Shown in pieces: positions 15,688 to 23,772 of a stretch of DNA of 64,000 nucleotides. Origin of the DNA: Pseudaeromonas aegiceratis (GTDB taxonomy: Bacteria > Pseudomonadota > Gammaproteobacteria > Enterobacterales > Aeromonadaceae); assembly GCF_046254905.1 (NCBI RefSeq), contig NZ_CP158016.1, positions 3,038,001 to 3,102,000 on the forward strand, written 5' to 3'. Position numbers and translations under genes: made by a program. Below the pieces are notes generated by a model. It worked only from the letters and a program-made list of their open reading frames with translations. It had not been told where the DNA came from and searched no databases. Positions within the stretch are counted from its first letter, which is position 1, and the number at the start of each line of letters is the position of its first letter.

Positions 15688-17136
15688 ATGAAGCCATCCT
15701 TACAGTTGCGACTGGGTCAGTCTCTGGCCATGACGCCACAACTACAGCAGGCGATTCGTCTGTTGCAGCTCTCCACCCTGGAGCTGCAGCAAGAAATCCA
15801 GCAGGCCCTGGATGCCAATCCGCTGCTGGAGCAGGAGGAGAGCGATAACCACGAATCGGAGCTGCCCAACGAGGAGGCGCAGGACAGCAGCCAGCTGGAC
15901 ACAGGCGAAGCCATGGAGCAGGACAAGCTGCCGGACGAGCTGCCCATGGACACCTCCTGGGACGAGGTCTATACCGCCGCCGGCTCCGGCCAGTCCAGCA
16001 GCCCCATCAGTGGCGACGAGGACTACCTCTATCAGGGGGAAACCACCGAGACCCTGCAGGACTACCTGCTGTGGCAGATGCACCTCACTCCCTTTAGCGA
16101 GGTGGATCAAGCCATCGCCCTGGCCATCATAGATGCGGTGGATGACTCAGGCTATCTCACGGTGACGCTGGACGACATCATACAGGCGGTGAGCAACGAG
16201 GAGATGCCGGTCGAGCTGGACGAGGTGACCGCCGTGCTCAAGCGGGTGCAGCACTTCGACCCCATCGGCGTCGCCGCCCGCTCGGTGCAGGAGTGCCTGC
16301 AGATCCAGCTGGGCCAATATGCCGCCGGCACCCCCTGGCTGACCGAGGCCAAGCAGGTGCTGGCCGAACACATGGATCTGCTGGGTAACCGGGACTACCG
16401 CACCCTGGCCCGCAAGATGCAGCTCAAGGAGACGGAGCTCAAAGAGGTGCTGGATCTCATCCAGCAGTTGGAGCCCAGACCCGGCAACCGGGTGGTGCAG
16501 AGCGAATCCCAGTACGTCATCCCGGACGTGGCGGTGACCAAGAAGCACGGCAAGTGGGTGGTGGAGCTCAATCCCGACGCCATGCCCAAGATCCGCATCA
16601 ACGAGACCTATGCCTCCATGGCCCGCCAGGCTCGCAACAGCAGCGATACCCAATTCATCCGCTCCCACCTGCAAGAGGCCAAGTGGTTCATCAAGAGTCT
16701 GGAGAGCCGCAACGACACCCTGCTCAAGGTGGCCAACTGCATCGTCAAGCAGCAACAGGACTTCTTCGAGTATGGTGAAGAGGCCATGAAGCCCATGGTG
16801 CTCAACGACGTGGCGGAAGCGGTAGAGATGCACGAGTCCACCATCTCCCGGGTCACCACCCAGAAGTACATGCATACCCCCCGAGGTATCTTCGAGCTGA
16901 AGTACTTTTTCTCCAGCCACGTCAATACTGAGAGTGGGGGGGAGTGCTCTTCCACCGCCATCCGCGCCCTGATCAAGAAGCTGGTGGCGGCCGAGAATCC
17001 GGCAAAACCATTAAGCGATAGCAAGATCGCGGATTTGCTCACCGAGCAAGGTATCATGGTAGCCAGACGGACCATCGCCAAGTACCGGGAGTCCTTGTCG
17101 ATTCCTCCGTCTAGTCAGCGCAAACGCCTACTGTAA
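15688..17136 (+). CDS. rpoN: RNA polymerase sigma-54 factor
   Basis: The 482-residue sigma factor has a Gln/Leu-rich region I ('QLRLGQSLAMTPQLQQAIRLLQLS') that contacts activators. An acidic region II (about 50-110) and the core-binding and helix-turn-helix domains follow. The RpoN box 'ARRTIAKYRESL' lies near the C-terminus. Sigma-54 serves nitrogen and flagellar promoters. It begins the rpoN-hpf-ptsN-rapZ-npr group, in E. coli order. Confidence 0.98.
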   Translation: MKPSLQLRLGQSLAMTPQLQQAIRLLQLSTLELQQEIQQALDANPLLEQEESDNHESELPNEEAQDSSQLDTGEAMEQDKLPDELPMDTSWDEVYTAAGSGQSSSPISGDEDYLYQGETTETLQDYLLWQMHLTPFSEVDQAIALAIIDAVDDSGYLTVTLDDIIQAVSNEEMPVELDEVTAVLKRVQHFDPIGVAARSVQECLQIQLGQYAAGTPWLTEAKQVLAEHMDLLGNRDYRTLARKMQLKETELKEVLDLIQQLEPRPGNRVVQSESQYVIPDVAVTKKHGKWVVELNPDAMPKIRINETYASMARQARNSSDTQFIRSHLQEAKWFIKSLESRNDTLLKVANCIVKQQQDFFEYGEEAMKPMVLNDVAEAVEMHESTISRVTTQKYMHTPRGIFELKYFFSSHVNTESGGECSSTAIRALIKKLVAAENPAKPLSDSKIADLLTEQGIMVARRTIAKYRESLSIPPSSQRKRLL

Positions 17137-17171
17137 GTCACACTTACGGGGCCCTACTTAAGGACGACGTT

Positions 17172-17459
17172 ATGCAAATAAATCTCTCAGGTCATCACAT
17201 CGAACTCACCGATCCCCTGCGCGATTATGTCAACGCCAAATTTGCCAAGCTGGAGCGTCATTTCGAACAGATCAACAACGTCCAGGTGATCCTGAACGTG
17301 GAAAAACTCAACCAGATCGCCGAAGCCAAGTTGAACGTCAACGGCGGCGAGATCTTTGCCAATGCCCAGGATGCGGACCTGTACGCCGCCATCGACGCCC
17401 TGATCGACAAGCTGGATCGGCAACTCATCAAATACAAAGAAAAGATCTCCAGCAAATAA
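17172..17459 (+). CDS. hpf: Ribosome hibernation-promoting factor, short form
   Basis: The 95-residue protein has the S30AE/YfiA fold ('MQINLSGHHIELTDPLRDYVNAKF', 'GGEIFANAQDADLYAAIDAL'). Short HPF helps form 100S ribosome dimers in stationary phase. AAGGACG precedes the start, and ptsN follows after two bases. Confidence 0.95.
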   Translation: MQINLSGHHIELTDPLRDYVNAKFAKLERHFEQINNVQVILNVEKLNQIAEAKLNVNGGEIFANAQDADLYAAIDALIDKLDRQLIKYKEKISSK

Positions 17460-17461
17460 CC

Positions 17462-17908
17462 ATGCAACTCTCCGACCTGCTCAGCGGGAACTGCACCAAG
17501 AGTGCAGTTCCCTGCTCCAGTAAAAAGCGCGCCATCGAAATCATCAGTGAACTTGCGGCCGAGCAGCTGGGCGTCGACAGCCAGGAGCTGTTCGAATGCC
17601 TGCTGGCCCGTGAGAAGATGGGCAGTACCGGCATAGGTGGCGCCATCGCCATTCCCCATGGCCGCATCCCGGATGAGCTGCCGCTGACCGGCGTGCTGCT
17701 CACCCTGGAACACCCCATCCCCTTCGATGCCATCGACAACCAACCCGTGGATATCCTGTTTGCCTTGCTGGTGCCGGAAAGCCAGTGCAAGGAACATCTG
17801 CAGACCCTGGGGCAGATCGCCAAGAAACTGAGCGACAAAAACCTCTGTCGCCAATTGCGTCTGGCTGACAGTGATGAAATGCTCTACCAACTGATCACCG
17901 CCCCTTGA
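17462..17908 (+). CDS. ptsN: PTS IIA-like nitrogen regulatory protein PtsN (EIIA-Ntr)
   Basis: The 148-residue EIIA domain has the phosphorylation site 'GGAIAIPHGRIP' with His66. It accepts phosphate from NPr in the nitrogen PTS and regulates potassium uptake and sigma-54-linked functions in E. coli. It is followed by rapZ after seven bases. Confidence 0.96.
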   Translation: MQLSDLLSGNCTKSAVPCSSKKRAIEIISELAAEQLGVDSQELFECLLAREKMGSTGIGGAIAIPHGRIPDELPLTGVLLTLEHPIPFDAIDNQPVDILFALLVPESQCKEHLQTLGQIAKKLSDKNLCRQLRLADSDEMLYQLITAP

Positions 17909-17915
17909 GGAGCCC

Positions 17916-18782
17916 ATGAAACTCATCGTCGTCAGTGGCCGCTCCGGTTCCGGCAAGACCATAGCCCTGCGGGTACTGGAGGATCTGGGTTACTACTGTG
18001 TGGACAACCTGCCCGTCGCCCTGCTGCCACAACTGGTGGCGGAGCTGCGCGGCAAGTTTGAGGAGATGGCGGTCAGCATAGACGTGCGCAACCTGCCGGA
18101 TCACAGCGAGGATCTGGAGCGGATCCTGGGCCAGCTGCGCCAGGCCGTCGATCTGGAGTTCACCAGCTTCTTCATCGACGCCGACAACCCCATCCTCATC
18201 CGCCGCTACAGCGAGACCCGCCGCCTGCACCCCCTGTCACGCAAGCAGCTGACCCTGGAGCAGGCCATCCAGCATGAGACCACCCTGCTCTCTCCCCTCT
18301 CCACCAGCGCCGATCTGCGCATCGATACCAGCCACCTGAGCATTCACGATCTCAGCGAACAGATCCGGGAACGGGTGCTGGGCAAGAAGGAGAAGGAACT
18401 GGTGCTGGTGTTCGAGTCATTCGGCTTCAAGTACGGCATCGCCAAGGATGCCGACTTCGTGTTCGATGCCCGCTTCCTGCCCAACCCCCACTGGATCGCC
18501 GAGCTGCGCCCCCTCACCGGCAAGGACGAGCCGGTGCGCCGCTATCTGCGCGGCCATGCCGACGTCATGCAGTACATACAGCAGATCGAGACCTTGCTGA
18601 GCAACTGGCTCCCCCACCTGGAGCGCAACAACCGCAGCTACGTCACCCTGGCGGTAGGCTGCACCGGCGGCCAGCACAGATCCGTCTTCATCGTCGAGCA
18701 ACTGGCCGCCCGCTTCAAGGCCGCCGGCAAGACGGTGCAGATCCGCCACCACAGCCTGGAGAAATCCCATGCCGCGCATTGA
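17916..18782 (+). CDS. rapZ: RNase adapter protein RapZ
   Basis: The 288-residue protein has the N-terminal Walker A 'GRSGSGKT' (residues 8-15) and 'FFIDADNPILIRRYSETRRLHPL'. The C-terminal RNA-binding domain carries 'VGCTGGQHRSV'. In E. coli RapZ presents the sRNA GlmZ to RNase E and so tunes glucosamine-6-phosphate synthesis. GAGGAG precedes the start, and it overlaps npr by 14 bases. Confidence 0.97.
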   Translation: MKLIVVSGRSGSGKTIALRVLEDLGYYCVDNLPVALLPQLVAELRGKFEEMAVSIDVRNLPDHSEDLERILGQLRQAVDLEFTSFFIDADNPILIRRYSETRRLHPLSRKQLTLEQAIQHETTLLSPLSTSADLRIDTSHLSIHDLSEQIRERVLGKKEKELVLVFESFGFKYGIAKDADFVFDARFLPNPHWIAELRPLTGKDEPVRRYLRGHADVMQYIQQIETLLSNWLPHLERNNRSYVTLAVGCTGGQHRSVFIVEQLAARFKAAGKTVQIRHHSLEKSHAAH

Positions 18783-19044
18783 GAAGCGCCTGCCCATCGT
18801 CAACAAGCTGGGCCTGCATGCCCGGGCCGCCATCAAGCTGGTGCAGCTGACCGCCAGCTTCCAGGCCACAGTGACGGTCTGCAACGGTGAGCGTCAGGCG
18901 GATGCCGACTCCGTGATGGGCCTGCTGATGCTGGAGGCCGCCCAGGGGGAGACCATACGGGTGATCTGTGAAGGCGAAGATGCCGCCGCCCTGATGACGG
19001 CGGTAGAACAACTGGTGGCGGACCGCTTCGACGAAACCGAGTAG
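18769..19044 (+). CDS. ptsO: Nitrogen PTS phosphocarrier protein NPr
   Basis: The 91-residue HPr-fold protein has the phosphorylation site 'NKLGLHARAAIKLVQL' with His17 and 'SVMGLLMLEAAQGETI'. It passes phosphate from EI-Ntr (PtsP) to PtsN. Its start lies inside the rapZ 3' end with GGAGA upstream, so the two are translationally coupled. Confidence 0.95.
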   Translation: MPRIEKRLPIVNKLGLHARAAIKLVQLTASFQATVTVCNGERQADADSVMGLLMLEAAQGETIRVICEGEDAAALMTAVEQLVADRFDETE

Positions 19045-19112
19045 TGTCAAAGTGGTCCATACTTGCCTGGATGTCCCCTGGATCGGGGGCCCACCAGTTC
19101 GGGAGATGTGCC

Positions 19113-19484
19113 ATGCCTCGCTGGAAACTCGGCGCCTGCGCCTTGCTCTATTCCCTGTCGCTCTACGCCAATGACAGCTTCAACAGTGAACTGAGTCACT
19201 TCGCCGGCGGCGCCGCCATGGCCGGCGGTATCAGCCTCATCACCCAGCACTACTACCCGGAGCAGGATGCCTTCTGGATGGGCTTTGGCCTCTCGTCATT
19301 GGCGGGCATCCTGGGGGAAGGGACCCAATGGGCCAGCGGCGGTCGTTTCTCCGTGCTGGACGCCGGCTCCCATATGGCCGGCTCCCTGCTGGGCGCCGTC
19401 ACGGTCGACCACTTCTGTGTCAGCCCCGATCTGTACCGCGACGGGGAGCACTACGTGGGGTTGCAGGTCCGCTATCTGCTCTGA
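19113..19484 (+). CDS. YfiM-like small envelope protein (tentative)
   Basis: The 123-residue protein begins with a signal-like segment (about 1-20, ending 'SLYAND'). It has 'SHFAGGAAMAGG', 'FGLSSLAGILGEGTQWA' and 'FSVLDAGSHMAGSLLGA'. This spacing of HF, G-x3-E and a late D-x4-H/N-x2-G resembles the YfiM/DUF2279 family, but the match is by eye only. The chosen ATG has GGGAGA seven bases upstream; the frame is open 23 codons further up. No function is known. It ends two bases from the converging pmbA stop. Confidence 0.65.
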   Translation: MPRWKLGACALLYSLSLYANDSFNSELSHFAGGAAMAGGISLITQHYYPEQDAFWMGFGLSSLAGILGEGTQWASGGRFSVLDAGSHMAGSLLGAVTVDHFCVSPDLYRDGEHYVGLQVRYLL

Positions 19485-19486
19485 GC

Positions 19487-20830
19487 CTAGCTGCCGGCCA
19501 GCTTCATGCTGTCCACCAGCACGGAACCGGTGAGCAGGCTGGAGCGGCTATCCACGTCCGCCCCCACCGCCAGCAGGTTGGCAAACATCTGCTTGAGGTT
19601 GCCGGCGATGGTGATCTCCTGCACCGGATAGGCAATCTCGCCATTCTCCACCCAGAAGCCCGCCGCACCACGGGAGTAATCCCCGGTGACGATATTCACC
19701 CCCTGGCCCATCAGCTCGGTCACCAGCAAGCCGGTGCCCATCTGCTTGAGCAACTGCTCCTGGGACTCGCCGCGCCCCTGCACCTGCCAGTTGTGGATGC
19801 CGCCGGCATGGCCGGTGGACGCCAGCCCCAGCTTGCGGCCGGAATAGCTGGTCAGCAGGTAGGTGGCCAGACGCCCCTGCTCTATGATGGCCCGGTCCCG
19901 GGTGCGCACCCCTTCGGCATCGAAGGGGGAGCTGGCCAGCCCCTTGGCCAGATGAGCCTGCTCGAACACGGTGAGCCACTCGGGGAAGATGGACTGCCCC
20001 AAGGCATCCAGCAAGAAGGAGGACTTGCGGTACAGGTTGCCGCCGCTGATGGCGGCCACCAGGTGACCAAACAGGCTGGTGGCCGCCTCGGGGGCAAACA
20101 GCACTGGCACCTGACAGGTCTTGACCTTGCGCCCCCCCAGCCGGCTGACGGTGCGCAGCACCGCCTCCTCGGCGATGCGGGCCGGCGACCAGAGGTCCTG
20201 CAGATCCCGGCAGGAGGAGTAGCTGTAGTCCCGCTCCATGTCGCCGTTCTGCTCGCCGATAAGCACGCAGCTGAGGCTGTGGCGACTACCGGCATAGCCC
20301 TTGACGAAGCCGTGGGTGTTGCCATAGACCTTGATGCCGGTGTGGCTGCTGAAGCTGGCGCCATCGGAGTGCTTGATGCGGGGATCCAGCCCCAGGGCGT
20401 GGCGCTCGCAGGCGCTGGCCAGGGCGATGCCCGCCGCCGGATCCAGGGCGGCTGGGTAAAGCAGGTCCACCTGAGGCGCATCCCAGGCCATCCAGTCCGC
20501 CTCGGCCAGGCCGGCATAAGGGTCGCAGGCGGTGTGGCGGGCGATCTCCAGGGCCGCCTCCACGCAGCGGCCCAGGGCGGCGGGACTCAAGTCCGTGGTG
20601 GAGGACGAGCCCTTGCACCCCTGGCGGTAGACGGCAATGCCCAGGGCGCCGTCCTTGTTGAACTCTATGTTCTCCACCTCGCCACCCCGGGTGTTCACCG
20701 AGATACCGGTCTGCTTGCTGATGGAGATCTCGGCGCTGTCCGCCCCCAGGGATTGGGCCAGGGCGAGGGCATCGGCCACCACAGTTTCCAATTGTGCCTG
20801 TTCCTGGCGGATCTGTTCGTCAAGGGTCAT
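19487..20830 (-). CDS. pmbA: TldE/PmbA, non-metal subunit of the TldD-TldE protease
   Basis: The 447-residue protein belongs to the TldD/PmbA family ('ADSAEISISKQTGISVNTRGGEVENIEFNKDGALGIAVY' region, 'KSSFLLDALGQSIFPEWL', 'RGAAGFWVENGEI'). It lacks the HExxxH zinc site carried by TldD. The TldD-TldE pair trims unfolded peptides, matures microcin B17 and degrades CcdA in E. coli. The ATG at 20830 gives the usual N-terminus. Its partner gene tldD lies about 5 kb away in this window. Confidence 0.95.
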   Translation of the reverse strand: MTLDEQIRQEQAQLETVVADALALAQSLGADSAEISISKQTGISVNTRGGEVENIEFNKDGALGIAVYRQGCKGSSSTTDLSPAALGRCVEAALEIARHTACDPYAGLAEADWMAWDAPQVDLLYPAALDPAAGIALASACERHALGLDPRIKHSDGASFSSHTGIKVYGNTHGFVKGYAGSRHSLSCVLIGEQNGDMERDYSYSSCRDLQDLWSPARIAEEAVLRTVSRLGGRKVKTCQVPVLFAPEAATSLFGHLVAAISGGNLYRKSSFLLDALGQSIFPEWLTVFEQAHLAKGLASSPFDAEGVRTRDRAIIEQGRLATYLLTSYSGRKLGLASTGHAGGIHNWQVQGRGESQEQLLKQMGTGLLVTELMGQGVNIVTGDYSRGAAGFWVENGEIAYPVQEITIAGNLKQMFANLLAVGADVDSRSSLLTGSVLVDSMKLAGS

Positions 20831-20982
20831 AGTAATGCGTATCCAGTGTGGGGCGCACCGCGCCCGGCCGCGAGGGTTGCCGGGGAACCGCCCCGGTTGG
20901 TAACCGCCAAGCCTACCACAGGCCACCCATCAGCGGGAGAAGCTGGTAATATATCCGCCATACTTAGCGACATGAGCGTCAT

Positions 20983-21516
20983 ATGAATCAAGATTTTGAC
21001 CAGCACCAGGATGACTCCTGGGACGACGAGGACTACGTCAGCAAAAACCAGCTCAAGCGGGAGTCCACAGCCCAGCAGAAGCTGGGCGAGGAGCTGGTGG
21101 CCCTGCGGCCCAGCGAACTGGCCAAGGTGCCCCTGGATGAGGAGCTGGCGGATGCCATCGACCTGGCCCACCGCCTGGAGGGCAAGCGGGAGGCCAAGCG
21201 CCGCCACCTGCAGTTTATCGGCCGCCTGATGCGCAACCGGGACATCAGCGCCATTGAGGCCGCCATGGACGAGATCCGCAACCGCCACAGCGGGGCCAAC
21301 CTGCGCCACCACAAGCTGGAGCAGTGGCGGGACCGCCTGCTGGCCGAGGGCGACGAGGTGATCAACGAGCTGCTGGCCTTAAACCACGAGCTGGATCGGC
21401 AGAAGCTGCGCCAACTGGTGCGCCAGGCCAAGAAGGAGCAGGAACAGGGCAAGGCCCCCAGCGCCTTCCGCGAGCTGTTCAAGTACCTGCGGGATGGTCT
21501 CGAAGACCAGATCTGA
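20983..21516 (+). CDS. darP: DarP (YjgA) large-subunit ribosome assembly factor
   Basis: The 177-residue, highly charged helical protein has 'YVSKNQLKRESTAQQKLGEELV', 'RLMRNRDISAIEAAMD' and 'RELFKYLRD', all typical of YjgA/DarP. It associates with 50S precursors. Divergence from pmbA is the conserved neighbourhood seen in E. coli. No strong ribosome site precedes the ATG. Confidence 0.93.
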   Translation: MNQDFDQHQDDSWDDEDYVSKNQLKRESTAQQKLGEELVALRPSELAKVPLDEELADAIDLAHRLEGKREAKRRHLQFIGRLMRNRDISAIEAAMDEIRNRHSGANLRHHKLEQWRDRLLAEGDEVINELLALNHELDRQKLRQLVRQAKKEQEQGKAPSAFRELFKYLRDGLEDQI

Positions 21517-21532
21517 CGCGTAAGGAGTCACC

Positions 21533-21865
21533 ATGACCAGGCTGTTGCGTACCCTGCTACTCCTCCCCCTGCTGTGCTGGGTGGCGCCCTTGTGGGCCGC
21601 CCCCCTGGTGATCGATGTGCGCACCCCGGCGGAATACGCCCAGGGCCATGTGGCGGGCGCCCAGCAGATCGATTACCGGCAGGTGGTAACGCGCCTGGAA
21701 CAGCAGCAGCTGGACAAGGCCACCCCCATCGCCCTGTACTGCCACACCGGCCGGCGCGCCGAACTGGCCCGTCAGGCCCTGCAGGCCGCCGGCTTCAGCC
21801 AGGTGGAAAACCTGGGCAGCCTGCAACAGGCCGCCCAACAGCTGGCGCAACCCATCACCCCCTGA
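21533..21865 (+). CDS. Periplasmic single-domain rhodanese (PspE-like)
   Basis: The 110-residue protein has a signal peptide (about 1-22, ending 'LWA'). It is a single rhodanese domain: 'VIDVRTPAEYAQGHVAGA' and active loop 'YCHTGRRA' with the sulfur-accepting Cys. This fits PspE/GlpE-type thiosulfate sulfurtransferases, in the periplasm. It follows darP after 16 bases with AAGGAG upstream. Confidence 0.9.
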   Translation: MTRLLRTLLLLPLLCWVAPLWAAPLVIDVRTPAEYAQGHVAGAQQIDYRQVVTRLEQQQLDKATPIALYCHTGRRAELARQALQAAGFSQVENLGSLQQAAQQLAQPITP

Positions 21866-21919
21866 CAAGCCGGGGCGCCCTGGGCGATACTTGAGTCTGG
21901 ATCCCCTGCAGGAGCGCCC

Positions 21920-22828
21920 ATGCCCCAAACCATCCTTGACCAGATCCTGGCGGATCTGGACACCGTCATCCTCGGCAAACCCCGGGTACTGCGGTTGGCC
22001 CTGTGCTGCCTGCTGGCCCGGGGCCATCTGCTGCTGGAAGATCTGCCGGGCATGGGCAAGACCTCCCTGAGCCAGGCCCTGGCCTCCGTGCTGGGGTTGA
22101 GTTTCGCCCGGGTGCAGTTCACCGCCGATCTGCTGCCGGCGGATCTGCTGGGCCTGTCCATCTTCGATCCCCAGCAGCAGGCCTTCGCATTTCACCCCGG
22201 CCCCCTGTTCACCCAGGTGCTGTTGGCGGATGAAATCAACCGCGGCAGCCCCCGCACCCAGAGCGCCCTGCTGGAAGCCATGGCCGAGGGACAGATCAGC
22301 CAGGATGGCGTGACCCGACCGCTGCCGGATCCCTATTTTGTCATCGCCACCCAGAACCCGCTGGAGCAGACGGGCACCTTCCCCCTGCCGGAGTCCCAGC
22401 TGGATCGCTTCCTGATGCGCCTGACCCTGGGCTACCCGGATGCCCAGGCCGAGCGGCAGATGCTGCTGCAGCCCCCCAAGAGCCAACTGGCCGCCCGTCT
22501 GGACGCCGAGGGATTGCGTCGGCTGCAAACCCTGGTCAGCCAGGTACACGCCAGCCCGGCGGCGCTGGACTATCTGCTGGCCCTGGTCCAGGCCAGCCGG
22601 GCGGATCCCCAACTGCCCCACGCCCTCTCCCCCCGGGCCAGCCGCGGCCTGCTGGCGGCGGGGCGGGCCTGGGCCCTGCTGGCCGGGCGGGACTATCTGC
22701 TGCCGGATGATCTGCAGGCGGTGTTTCCCGCCGTGGCGGAGCACCGCCTGCGGGGCGCCTATGGGGCAAATCCGTCGGTGGCCAGCCTCAGCCAGCTGCT
22801 GCTGGAGCGGGTGGATCCGGTACTATGA
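21920..22828 (+). CDS. MoxR-family AAA+ ATPase
   Basis: The 302-residue ATPase has Walker A 'EDLPGMGKTSL', Walker B 'LLADEINRGSPRTQSALLEAM' and sensor 1 'FVIATQNPLEQTGTF', the MoxR signature. MoxR proteins act as chaperone-like partners of VWA or DUF58 proteins. It is the first gene of a MoxR-DUF58-TgpA set with four-base overlaps. AGGAG lies just before the ATG. Confidence 0.94.
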   Translation: MPQTILDQILADLDTVILGKPRVLRLALCCLLARGHLLLEDLPGMGKTSLSQALASVLGLSFARVQFTADLLPADLLGLSIFDPQQQAFAFHPGPLFTQVLLADEINRGSPRTQSALLEAMAEGQISQDGVTRPLPDPYFVIATQNPLEQTGTFPLPESQLDRFLMRLTLGYPDAQAERQMLLQPPKSQLAARLDAEGLRRLQTLVSQVHASPAALDYLLALVQASRADPQLPHALSPRASRGLLAAGRAWALLAGRDYLLPDDLQAVFPAVAEHRLRGAYGANPSVASLSQLLLERVDPVL

Positions 22829-23772
22829 CGGGGCGGCTCAGCCACTGGCGGCAGCGCTGGCTGGCGCGGCGCATCCCGCCGGCCCCCGCCATCCGCCTGC
22901 ACCGAGGCAACCTCTTCATCCTGCCCAGCCGCTTCGGCCTGGGTTACCTGCTGCTCTGCCTGGCGCTGTTTGTGCTGGGCACCAACTACCAGAACAACCT
23001 GATCCTGGCCCTGACCCTGCTGCTGCTAAGCCTGTTTGTCACCAGCATCTGGCACGCCTACTTCAACTTGGCGGGGCTGACGGTGCGCGCCGAGCCCCTG
23101 CCCCTGGGCCAGGTGGACAGTCCCCTGAGCATAGGCCTGGGACTGGACGCGCCCCATCCAGTGCAGGGCCTGCAACTCTCCCATCCCCAGGCCCTGGGCA
23201 GCCGGCTGGAACGACTGGAACAGGCGGGCCGGCTAACCCTGCTGTTCACCCCCAGCCGGCGCGGCCTCTTTGCGCCCGGCCGCGTCACCCTGCAGAGCCG
23301 GTATCCCCTGGGGCTGCTACGCTGCTGGACCCACCTCGATCTGGAACTGCAGACCCTGGTGGCCCCCCGCCCCGTGCCGGTCCCCCTGCAGCTGGCCGGC
23401 CTCAGCGGCCAGGGGGATAGCCGGCAGCGGGCCACCCATGCCGCGCCTGAGGAGCTGGCGGAGCTGCGGCCCTATCGGCCGGGCGACCCCCTCTCCCGCC
23501 TGGCCTGGCGCCAACTAGCCCAGGGCCGCGGCAAGCTGACCAAGGTGTTCGATGCCCCCCAGGGGCCGGCCCAGTGGCTGGATCTGGCCCAGACCCAGGG
23601 CGCGGATCTGGAGCAGCGCCTGGGCCAGCTGTGTCATCAGGTGCTGCTGCTTAGCCAGCGTCAGCAGCCTTTCGGCCTGAAACTGGCCAACTGGCAGCTG
23701 CCGCCGGATACCGGGGCCGAGCAGACCCGTCAGGCCCTGAGCGCCCTGGCCCGCTTCGGGCTGACACCATGA
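22825..23772 (+). CDS. DUF58 membrane protein
   Basis: The 315-residue protein has two N-terminal membrane helices (about 30-75). It ends in a DUF58 domain with the motif 'LRPYRPGDPLSRLAWRQLAQ', where an aspartate and arginine are conserved. DUF58 proteins pair with MoxR ATPases and transglutaminase-like TgpA proteins; their mechanism is unknown. It overlaps both neighbours through ATGA. Confidence 0.92.
   Translation: MTGRLSHWRQRWLARRIPPAPAIRLHRGNLFILPSRFGLGYLLLCLALFVLGTNYQNNLILALTLLLLSLFVTSIWHAYFNLAGLTVRAEPLPLGQVDSPLSIGLGLDAPHPVQGLQLSHPQALGSRLERLEQAGRLTLLFTPSRRGLFAPGRVTLQSRYPLGLLRCWTHLDLELQTLVAPRPVPVPLQLAGLSGQGDSRQRATHAAPEELAELRPYRPGDPLSRLAWRQLAQGRGKLTKVFDAPQGPAQWLDLAQTQGADLEQRLGQLCHQVLLLSQRQQPFGLKLANWQLPPDTGAEQTRQALSALARFGLTP

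Noticed and set aside
22440..23420. A 326-codon open frame overlapping the MoxR and DUF58 genes on the same strand
   Set aside because: Its product is a Pro/Ala/Arg string and both real genes are well supported in another frame.
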